A DNA stretch of 36,266 nt, from NCBI GenBank assembly GCA_026770575.1, contig MU657185.1, positions 168,854-205,119 of the forward strand. Reading direction: 5' to 3'. Position 1 is the stretch's first letter. Every line of letters begins with the position of its first letter. The position numbers and the translations under genes are program-made. This document shows positions 1-9,800 of this stretch, one piece after another. The notes under the pieces are model-generated. The model did no database searches, was not told the DNA's origin, and saw only the letters and a program-made list of their open reading frames with translations. Source of the stretch: Pelagophyceae sp. CCMP2097 (Eukaryota; Sar; Pelagophyceae).

Positions 1-100
1 GGATTTTAAGCAAGCCCGCAATCCCCGAGCCCGTTATAACATCATGAGCGCTCGTATCCTCGTCGGGGGCGCAATGCCTCTGGTAGTAGCCCCGATTCGG

Positions 101-202
101 TGGGGGGGGAGGGTCCAGGACCCTCCCCCAGGTTGCACCCTGTCCAAAAACCGGCTGTCAATACCTCGCCGCCGGTGGGGGGGGGGGTCCTGGACCCCCC
201 CC
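101..202. repeat. Two GC hairpins with one-base loops
   Basis: Two near-perfect inverted repeats sit about 75 bases apart. The first has 12-bp arms (105-116 and 118-129) around a single A. The second has 11-bp arms (180-190 and 192-202) around a single T. Their cores are the same apart from the centre (GGGTCC-A-GGACCC and GGGTCC-T-GGACCC), so they are related copies. The G runs (8 and 11 G) could also form quadruplexes. The rest of 1-511 shows no convincing gene; the AT-rich stretch 300-500 is the likely promoter of the kinase gene downstream. Confidence 0.7.
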
Positions 203-511
203 TTCCGTGTCCGCTACGCAAAATCGGTCATGAACACACTGCTATAGCGAATATCTTTGTTGCGCCACGATTTTGACATTTTCAAATCCTCGGTGAAGTG
301 CAACTGCTCCCGAAATCCCATGACGATCTATTAACACGAAAAAGTTCAACATGACAATAATCAAATAATTCAGCAGTATTTATTATGGGTTTAATTTTGC
401 AAAATCCAACATTTATTGAAGGAGATTCCTAAAGAAACTGGGAAATACCTCGTATTTCTCGTATTTCTGGTCATTTGAGCACTAGGATCTTCAACAGCGT
501 TGTGATTCGTT

Positions 512-3500
512 ATGTCGGTCTTTTCGTCGGCTTTTTGTCTACGTCCTTCTGTGAAGATGTTGGCGCTCCAGGCGCCGGCGCTGCGCAAATCGTTTGGGTC
601 GCTGCGTAAGGTGCACAGCGATCTGCTCGGCCGAGGAAGCTCCGTGCGCGTGGCCTCCTTTGACGACGAGAAGGACTCGATGCTCCGCGAGAATGCGCGC
701 AGCAACGGCGGCGGCGCAAATATGCAGCGCAAAGCCGCGCGCAGAAGCGCCGCGCTGCGGAAAAGCAGCGTCATCGCCGACGCCGCCGCCGAGGCCGCCG
801 TGGCCGAGACGGAGTCGAGGTCCAAGCGCCTCCTCTTCCTCGTCTCCCTCGTCATGCTCGTCCTCTTCCTCTGCCTCGTCGCCGGCTTCGTCTTGACGGC
901 CAGAACGCAGCACGACTTGAAGAAGGACACTGAGCAGAAAAAGTGCGCCGACCTGCGCGACGCCATCGCTGGCTGGGCCGCCGGGCTCAGGGACAAGGCC
1001 GCCCTCGTCTGCACGGTGCGCCGCAGCGTCCCGGAGGGACACCGCTGCGGCGCAGCGTCCCGGAGGGACACCGCTGCGGAGGTGGACCCGGCGAGAGGGT
1101 AGGGCACCTCTGTTTGGTTCTTAGGGAGTTTTGTCCGGCCCTCGCCAGGCCCTCGCCAGACCCTCTCGGCCCCTTGGCCTCTTGGCCTTTTGTCGGGCCC
1201 CGAGCGCGCTTCGCCCTTGTAGATGATGCAGATGAAGAAGACGACGACGGACCCGCCTTCACCGGCGCTCGGGACGTGCGCCGAGGTCTGCGCGACGCTG
1301 AGCTGCGCCGCCTTTTCTGCGCCGAACTGCGCCTATTCCGAAACGCTCGGCTGCGCCTGCGAGGGCTGCGAATGCGGCGACGAGGCGGCGCCGGATTCGG
1401 GCCTGCCCTTCCTCGTGCCAGACGACTTGCTCTTCGCGGCGATCCAAGCCGCGATGAGCGTCGAGTTCCGGCGCAAAGGGGCCGTGAACTCGCGCGCGGG
1501 GACGTTAACTGGCGTGGCCTGGATGACGTACGTACGGGGTCTTCCGAGCGGGGTCTTGCTTTGCGGGGTTTGCGACATTTCGGACGCCGCGTTCCGGAAG
1601 TGTACATGTCGACGACTCAGGTATGCGCCGCGCGTTGAGCACGAAGACTCGGCCGTGTTCGAGGCGTACATCACCGACCTCTACGGCTTCGACGTCCGCA
1701 CTGGCGCCGAGCCCTCTGACGGCGCGCACGCGCCCACGGACGGCAAACCGAACCATACGTTCCCGCTCTCGCACCAGTGGGGCGCCTTTGGCAAACCGCC
1801 GGGCGCGCCGAACATCTTCGACCTCGCCGGCCTCGACGTGGCCGAGTCGCTCTGGCGCGACTTCCCGGCGCCGTTTTATTCGCGCGTCTTCTACGAGGGC
1901 CGCATCCTCGCCGCGGCGCCGCGCGACGGCGCGGGGAACGCCGTCGCCGACACGCTCTTCGTGACGATGATGCCCTACTGCGGCCTCTCTGGGTGCTCCC
2001 CGGGCGCGGAGATATTTGGAATCCTGTCGTTTTCGCTGCCGTTCCAGTTTTGGGTCAAGCTCTTCCCGGAGCACGTCGAGGTGAACACGGCGCTCGACGG
2101 CAGCCTGCTCAAGTCCGTCGACTTTACGCGGTTCACGTCGCACGTCACGGAGCACGAGCCCTTCACGGACCTCTTGCTGCGGTGCCACTACGTCGAGTTG
2201 AAGGGCTTCAAGCAGTTCGAGTTCTGGGTCTGGATCGGCTCGCTCGGCCTTTTAGCTTGCGCCACCACGCTGGCCGGCATCAACTGCTGGCACATCCGCC
2301 GGCGCGCCGTGCAGCACCGCAACGAGCGCGCCCGAAGGGCCGCGGAGCGGCTGCAAAGGGAGAGAGAGGCGCTGCAGGCGGTCGAGGACGGCGCGCGCGT
2401 CGCGGAGAGCGAGCGCACGGACCGCTACCTCTCGCACGAGTTCAAGAACCGCCTCATCATCCTTGAGGACTTGTGCGCGCGCCTCTTCATCGGCGAGGCG
2501 GCGGCGGCGGACGCTTTGTTAATGGAAAGGCACGGCGTCATCTGCGGCATCATCGACGAGCTCTTCGAAGTGACGACGCGCAAGTCGGCGCTGCTCCACC
2601 TCGCCAACGGCAAGTACGTCGCCCGGCCGGAAGCCACCGACCTCGCGAGCGTCGTGTCCGCGCGCGTGGCGCGGTTCAAGGCCGGCGCCGACGTCGAATT
2701 CTCGGCGGCGGCCGACGCGCGCTACACGCTCCTCGTCGACGTCACGCTTGTGGCCATCGTCGTCGACAATCTGCTCCTCAACGCGTTGAAGTACGGCGCC
2801 AGCGACGGCCCCACGACGGTCGCGCTGGACGTCGAGCGTTTGGCAAACGAGGCGGGCGCGGTCAGCGTCCGCGTCGAGGTGCGCAACCCCGCGGGCGTCG
2901 GCCACGACAAGCTCCTCGCCCTCGGCGAGGAAGAGCTGAACCGCGTGGCCCGCCTCGAGGGTGGCCGCCTCCATGAGGGCCAAGAGGCGCGGAGCGGCGG
3001 CGACGGGTTCCCCATGGCCTACTCGAGCGCGGCGGCGCTGGGGGGCACTCTGCGCTTGAGCTTAGTGCCGCAGGGCGTCGTCGCGACGCTGGCGCTGCCG
3101 CGCGTCCTCGTCGACGCCTCGGCGTCGTTCGAAGCCGTGCGCCTGCGCGACGTGACCGTGGCGCTCGTCGACGACTCTGCCTTTCAAAGGAAGCTGGTGC
3201 AGCGCCAGGTCGAGCGGACGTTCCCCACGCACGCAAAGCCCCTCGTCGCCGGCGAGAACGCGGCGTCGATCGACGACTTCGCCGCCGCCGTCTGCGCCGC
3301 CGACTGCGACCTCGTCCTCGTTGACCAGAACTTTGACGAGGCGCACACGTCAAAGGCGGGCACGGACGTCGTGCGCGAGATCCGCCGCCGCGACTCGAAA
3401 TCTGAAGCGGCGAGGCGCGCCATCTTGGTCATCTCCGCAAACGACTCGCCCGACGACATCCGCCTCTACAAAATCTCCGGCGCCGACGGCTACATCTCAA

Positions 3501-3595
3501 AAGGCCAGCTGACGCCGAAGAAGCTGCACATGCGACTCTGCCAGTTCGCCGTCTGCCAGCCGCGCTTCAACGGCCGCGTCACGTACATAAATTAA
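512..3595 (+). CDS. Membrane hybrid histidine kinase with CHASE-like sensor and receiver domain
   Basis: The coding sequence joins 512-1015, 1232-1527 and 1621-3595 (about 924 residues). Order of parts: a basic cytoplasmic N-terminus; a membrane helix (LLFLVSLVMLVLFLCLVAGF, residues ~108-127); an external region that reads like CHASE once the second intron is removed (GVAWM...PRVEHEDSAVFEAYI); a second membrane helix (FWVWIGSLGLLACATTLAGI); a coiled coil; an H-box (SHEFKNRL) with the phospho-accepting His; an N-box (VVDNLLLNALKYGA) and a degenerate G-box (GGDGFPMAYS). It ends in a receiver domain with acidic DD in VALVDDSAFQ, acceptor Asp in LVLVDQNFD and the conserved Lys in GYISKG. It should sense an outside ligand and pass phosphate to its own receiver domain. 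The H-box is not a textbook HisKA. The ligand is unknown. An ATG at 557 is an alternative start. Confidence 0.8.
1016..1231 (+). other. Intron 1 of the histidine kinase gene
   Basis: 216 nt, GTGCGC...TGCAG, phase 0. The upstream frame hits a stop at 1100-1102, and the downstream exon continues in the same frame. An acceptor at 1222 (TTGTAG) would add three residues. It contains the 29-nt tandem repeat listed separately. Confidence 0.6.
1023..1079 (+). repeat. Two tandem copies of a 29-nt palindromic unit inside the intron
   Basis: Positions 1023-1050 and 1052-1079 are 28 identical bases repeated at a 29-nt period. Each unit is an imperfect palindrome: outer arms CGCAGCG/CGCTGCG and inner arms TCCC/GGGA. 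Confidence 0.8.
1528..1620 (+). other. Intron 2 of the histidine kinase gene (93 nt, stop-free, multiple of three)
   Basis: GTACGT...CTCAG. Removing it joins GVAWMT to YAPRVEHEDSAVFEAY, which restores the usual CHASE spacing between the GxxW motif and the PRV/FE motif. If retained, it would insert 31 residues without a stop, so both forms are translatable. Confidence 0.6.
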
Positions 3596-3828
3596 AACCC
3601 TCATGCCTCATGCTCGTCCAATACACGCGCCGCGAAAGACTCCGACGCAGAATAGGGACCTCCGTCTCAGCCTCCGAGCCTCGTGACGAGGTGAGTGCCG
3701 AGTCGGACTCGCCACCGTCCTCCGCGATATCCGTGTCCGAGTCGTTTGAATCTTATCGCCGAAGAACTTTTAGAACGAATGGAAGTTCCTCGACCCTTGT
3801 TCGGCCTTTTCCATCAACGCCATCGACG
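3596..3828 (+). promoter_or_regulatory. Intergenic region between kinase and megasynthase
   Basis: 233 bases. An open frame runs through it from an ATG at 3610 into the synthase, but the peptide is Ser/Arg-rich with no recognisable motif. I take 3829 as the start and this as leader and promoter. A strong donor-like GTGAGT at 3690 may mark a leader intron. No clear TATA box is visible. Confidence 0.4.
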
Positions 3829-6800
3829 ATGAGCGCTCCGTCCCGCGCGCAGGCGGGCCGGTGGTCCGGAGAAGGCGTCGGCGCTGCGCCGCGGGGCGCG
3901 TCGCAGCGGCCGACAACGGAAGCTGGCGGCGGCCACGACGCGCACCCGGCGGCGGCCCGGCAGGCGGCGCGCTGGGCGCCCGCCGCGCCGAGCCTTGCCG
4001 ACGCGAAGCGCGGCGACGTGGCCTGGGCGACCGCCGCGCTGCAGAGCTACCTCGCGGGCGACGTAAAGTGCGACGTCTGGGCGCCTTTGGCTCGCGCCGT
4101 CACCCTCGAGGCCGCCGCCGGCGCCGGCGCGCGCGCCGCCGTCTTCGACGTCGCCACAGGCAAAGCGCGATCCTACGCCGACGTCGCCGCGCGCGCCGCG
4201 CGCGTCGGCGCCTGGGTCCAAGCGCACCAAGCGGCCGGCGCAGTCGGCGTCCTCGCGCGCAACAGCGCCGCGGCAATCGAGGCGCACTATGCCATCGCCG
4301 GCTGGGCCGGCTGCGTCGTCCTCAACTGCAACCCGAGGCGCGTCGCGATCCGGCCGTCGCCTCTCCCGGCAACCTTGACGTAGGTTGTCGCCCGCGGAGA
4401 CGGCGTACATCCTGGCCGGCGCGGCGTGCGACGTCCTCGTCGCCGACGGTGCCTACGCCGCCCTCGTCGCCGACACGCGCCGAACACCGGGCTGCCCGGA
4501 AATCCACGCCGTCCTCTGGGTCGACGCGAATGCGGCCTTGGCGCCGGGCGAGGCCGACTACGAAACCGTCGCGACGCTCGGCCCCGCGCCGCAGCGCCCC
4601 GCGGACGCGGCGCCGGCCACAGACGCGGCGCCGGCCGACGCGGGCGCCGAGATGTACTACACGTCGGGCACGACGGGCCGGCCCAAGGGCGTGGTGCTGT
4701 CGCGGCGCTGCGTCCTGCTCCACGCTTTGGGCTGCCTCGTCGAGCACCGCCTCGGCGCGGGCGACGTCTGGCTGCACGCGGCGCCCATGTTCCACCTCGT
4801 CGACGCCTACGCCACCTTCGCGGTGACGTGGGTCGGCGGCGCGCACGTGACGCTGCCGGCGTTTTCGGCGCGCGCCGTCGCCGACGCCTGCGCCGACCAC
4901 GGCGTCACCGTGTCAAACGTCGCGGCGACGATGGTCATCCTCGTCCTCGCCGACCCAAGCGCCGCTGCCGAAAGCTTCCGGTCGCTCCAGCTCTTTTCCT
5001 GCGGCGGCGCGCCGCTGAGCACCCAGACGGTGCTCCGCGCCGTCGAGCGCTTCGGCTGCGAGTTCTTCCTCTCGTTTGGCATGACCGAGTGCTGCGGCAA
5101 GATCTCAATGTCGCTCGTCGACGCCGAGACGCGGCGGCAATGCGGGGCCGCCGAGGTTTTGGACCTCGTTTGCACGTCTGGTCGGCCCTTTGGCCTCTTA
5201 GAGGTGCGCGTCGCGACGTCGCGCGCGGGCGCGCTGACGCCTGCCGACGACGCCGACGCCGTCGATGTCGAGCGGAATGGCCGCGACGTCGGTGAAGTCT
5301 GGATCCGCGGGCCGACGCTCTTCGCGGGCTACGCCGGAGACGCCGTCGCGACCGCAGAGGCCATCACGGCGGCGGGCTGGTTCCGCACCGGGGACCTGGC
5401 GACGGTGAACGCGCGGGGCTACCTGACCATCACGGACCGGGCCAAGGACATGATCCTGGTGGCGTCTGAGAACGTCTACAGCGTCGAGGTCGAGCGCGTG
5501 CTCCACGACCACCCCGGCGTGACCCTCGCCGCCGTCTTCGGCGTGCCCGACGGCGCGCTAGGCGAGCGCGTCCAGGCCGTCGTCGTGCGCGGTGACGACG
5601 CGGTCACCGCCGCCGAGCTGCGCCGCCACTGCGCGGAAAGGCTCGCAGATTACAAGGTGCCGTCGGCCATCGAGTTCCTCACGCAGGCGCAGCTCCCGAT
5701 GACGGCCTCGGGCAAGGTCGCCAAGGCGGCGCTGCGCCAGCGCGACGCCGAGCGCTCCCAGCAGCGCACGCGGGACCGCGCCCAGCGGGCCGCGGCCCCG
5801 TCCGAGCCGGCGGATGCGCTCGCTGCGGTGCGCAACCACGTCTACGGCATCGAGTGGCCGCCCGCGGCGGTGCGGCGCGGCGCTGCGTCAGCGGGCGTGT
5901 GGCTCGTCGTCGACGACGGCGCCGGCGTCGGCGCGGTCGTCGCAACGAAACTCCGCGCGGCGTGGCCCTCTGCGACGGTCTGCGTTGTCGCCGCCGAGGG
6001 CGCGCCGCTCGCCGCCGCCAGGGCGCGCCTCGCCGCGGCGCTCGACGAGTCAGGCGAGGCGGTGTCGGGCGTCGTCGCGCTGGTGCCGCTCGCCGCAGCC
6101 GTCGACGCCGCCGCCGACGCCGCGGCGCTCGCGGCGCGCGCGACGCGGGCCGCGCTCGCGCACCTCCTCGCGCTCCTGCAGGCAATCGGCGACTGCAGCA
6201 TGGCGCCAAAGGTCATCGTCGCCACGCGCGGCGCCGTCGACGCCGGCGGCGTCGACGCGGGCGGCGCCGCGGACATCGGCGGCTCCGAATCGGCGGCGCT
6301 CGCGGGCGCCGCGGTCTGGGGGTTTTGCCGGTCCGCCGCTGCGGAGCTGCCGTGGCTGCGGCTCCACGTCGTCGACCTTTGTCCCGGCGAGGGGTCGCGA
6401 GACGCCGACGCCGAAAGCATCTGCGCAGAGGTGCTCGCGTCGTCCGACGCCGTCGGCGAGTCGGCCTGGCGCGGCCGCCGGCGTGTTGCGCCGGCGCTGC
6501 GGCGCCTGCCGCTTCCGTCGAGGAGCGGCGCCGCGGCGGCCGTGGCCGCGGGCTTTGCGCACGTCGTCACGGGCGGCACAGGCGGCCTCGGCCTCGAGTG
6601 GGCGGCGCGCCTCGCCGCGGCGGGCGGTTCGAGCGCGACAATCATCCTCGCGGCGCGCCGCGCGCCCGCGGCTGCCGTGGCTGCGGCCCTGGACGAGCTG
6701 CGCCGCGATACAGGCGCGACGATACTCTTCCACGCCGCCGATGTTGCCGACGCCCAAGAGGCGGCGGCGCTCATCGACTTCGCGGCGAGCATTGCGGCGG

Positions 6801-9800
6801 AAACAGGCGCGCGGCTGCGCGTCTGGCACCTCGCCGGCGTCGTCGACGACGGCGCCGTCGACGATCTCGAATGGCCGCGCTTCGAAAACGTGCTCAAGCC
6901 CAAAGTATACGGTTCGCTGCACCTCGACGCCGCGCTGTCGCGGCCGCACGTCGAGGTCATGCTGGAATCGTTCGTCATGTTCTCCTCGATTTACGGCCTC
7001 TTTGGCGCGCGCGAACTGACGCACTACGCCGCGGCCAACGCGTTCCAGGACGGCCTCGCCGCATCCCGGCGCCGCCGCGGCAAGCCAGCGCTCGCCGTGT
7101 CCTGGGGCACGTGGGCCGGCGCCGGCATGGCCCACCGCTTCGGTGCCGGCTTCGAGGCGAAAATCCGGGCCTCTGGCATGCGGCCCGTGCCCCTCGACGC
7201 CGGCTTTGCAGCACTTTCAGCCCTCGCGCTGACGCAACGCGCGCACGCCGCCGTGCTCCCCGCCGACTGGCCGCAGTACGCGGCTGCGCACCGCGCAGCC
7301 GGCGGCGCGCAGCCGCTCGCGGTGGAGCTCTGTGCGGCAGCCGCGGGCGACGCGGCGAAGGCGCCACTGGATGCGCCGCCGGCAGTCGCGCCGCAGACAG
7401 CGCTGGTCGGCGAGCTGGCGGCGCTCGAGTGCCGCGCGGCGCGGTCTGCGCGGCTCGTACGCCACGTGCTGGGCCTCGTCGCCGACTTTCTCGGCGGCGC
7501 GCCTGAAGACGTCGACGCCGACGCCGCCGTGTCGGCGCTGGGCCTGTCTTCGATGCACGTCGTCGAGCTCGCGAATCGGCTGGGAGAGGACCTCGACGTG
7601 GATGTGTCGCCGACGATTGTCTTTGAGTACGTGACGGTCAACGGCGTCTGTTCCCATCTCATCGACGAACTCGAGGCGAGCCTCGCGCAGCGCGCGCCGG
7701 CGCCCGCCGCACCGGCACGTACGGCGCTCTTGCGCGCGCTCGACGCCGCGGCGCCGCGGGAGCGCGCGGCGCTGCTCGTGGCCGAGGTGTCGGCGTTTTG
7801 CGGCGCTTTGCTCGGCGGCGCGCTCCTCGACGTCCACGAGCCCGTGGCGTCGCTGGGCCTTACTTCGATGCACACCGTGGAAATGTCGCGGTTCCTCAGC
7901 GAGGCGTTGGACGAGGACGTCTCGCCACTCTTCTTCTTCGAGCACGCGTCTATCGCCGCAGCCTGCGCCCAACTCGTCGACGTCGTCTCGCCGCGCCTCG
8001 AGGCGGCCCCGGAAACGCGAGTATTGCCGCCCAAGCCCGCGGCAAGGAACGAATCAAAAGCGCTGCAGCTGACGGCGGCGGCAGTACGCTTCCCCGGCGG
8101 CGCATCCATGCTGGAAGAGCTCTGGCGAGACGTGCTCTTGGCGGAGCGCGACTGCGTCACGGCCGTGCCCTCGGACCGGCCGCACAACGGCCGCCCCTCG
8201 GCGTACCTTTCCGCTTCGACGATCAAGGGCTTTGACCGCGGTGCCTTTGGAGTCTCTGCAGCCGAGGCCGCGGCCACGGACCCGCAGCAGCGCCTCTTTT
8301 TAGAGTGCGCCGCAGAAGCGCTCGAGCTCGCCGGGCGCCGGCCGACGCCCGCGCTGCCTGGGGCGGGCGGGGGCGCCGTGGGTGTCTTTGCCGCGGTGGA
8401 GACGTCGGATTACGCGTTTCTGCACCAGCGGGCCGTCGACTGCGGCGCCGCAACCGCAAACGCGTACTGCGGCACGGGGTGGCACGGCTGCATCGCGCCG
8501 AATCGTGTCTCCTACGTCTTCGACCTGCGCGGGCCCTCGGTGGCGCTGAACACGGCTTGCTCGTCGGCGCTGACGTGCGTCGCTGTCGCCAGACTCGCCA
8601 TCCTCGCAAACGAGTGCGGCGCCGCGCTCGTCGGCGGCGCCAACCTGCAGTTGCAGCCGCACTGGTCCGGCGCCTTTGCCGCCGCGGGCATGCTCTCGCC
8701 GACGCACCGCTGCCGCTTTGGCGACGACGCCGCCGACGGCTACGTCAGAGGCGAGGGCGTCGGTGCCGTCTTCCTCGAGCCTTTTGATGACAAGGGCCGC
8801 CGGCCGCTGGCCCTCGTTTCGGGCGTTGGCGTCGGCCAGGACGGCCGGTCCAACGGGCTCACCGCGCCGAACCCGTCGGCGCAGCGCCAGGTCCTCGCGG
8901 CCGCGTACGAAAACGGCGCTGCGTCCAGGGCGTCCGTCTTGGCCATCGAGGCGCACGGCACGGGCACGCGTCTCGGCGACCCCATCGAGCTCGGCGCTCT
9001 GGGCGCGGCGGGCCTCGGTTCGGCGCGGCCGCTTCGCTGCGCGTCGATCAAGTCAAATATCGGCCACCTCGAAGGCTGCTCCGGCCTCGCCGGCCTCGTC
9101 AAGGCGACGCTGGTTTTGCACCACGGCACCGTGCTGCCGCGGTCGTTGCACTTTAAGACGCCCAACGCAGTCGTGCCCTGGGACAAGCTGAACGTGCGAG
9201 TCGTCGGCCAGACAGAACCGTTCCACGACGCGCCGCCCCGCAGAGCCGCGACAATCGGCGTCTCGAGCTTTGGCTTCGGCGGCGCTCTGGGACACGTCGC
9301 GCTATCCCATTTCGTGCCGCAGCAGGCCGAAAAGCGCGGCGCTCTGGGGGTCGGCGACGTCGTCGTCATCCCGATCGCGGCGCACTCGCAGGCGGCGCTT
9401 TCCGCGACGGTGGCGCGCGTTTCGCAGTGGGCGGCGCGCCTCGACGGCGTCCGGGCCTGCGAAATCGCCGCGGCCTGCACCGACCGCGTATCCGTCGCCG
9501 GTGGCCGCAAGCAACGGCCGTACGGCGCCGCGCGTGGGTGGAAAACCCGGTCCGTCACAGTCGTGAAAACCGTCGCGAGCGGCATCCGAGGCGAGGGGAC
9601 GCCGGGAAGCAACTTCATCGCCGCCTTGAAACACGGCGACGGAGTGCTTTTCGACCGGAGGTGTGCCGCTCTAGGTACCGCGTGGCGGTCGCCGTCGAGG
9701 CCTGCTCCGTGGACCACTCAGCCCTGGCCGCGCAGTTCGAGGCGGCCGCGGAGAGCGCGGTGCCGACGACGGCCGCGCCGAGGCTCGCCCTGGCGTTTAC

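Noticed and set aside
44..247. Small plus-strand open frame through the GC hairpins
   Set aside because: The peptide simply translates G and C runs; no codon bias or motif.
5842..8277. Long minus-strand open frames opposite the synthase
   Set aside because: Mirror frames of GC-rich coding DNA; Ser/Thr/Ala/Arg low-complexity peptides, while the plus strand has full catalytic motifs.
9661..9674. A 14-nt intron at the KS-AT junction
   Set aside because: It fits the frame but is too short for a normal spliceosome; longer introns with the same acceptor are more likely.
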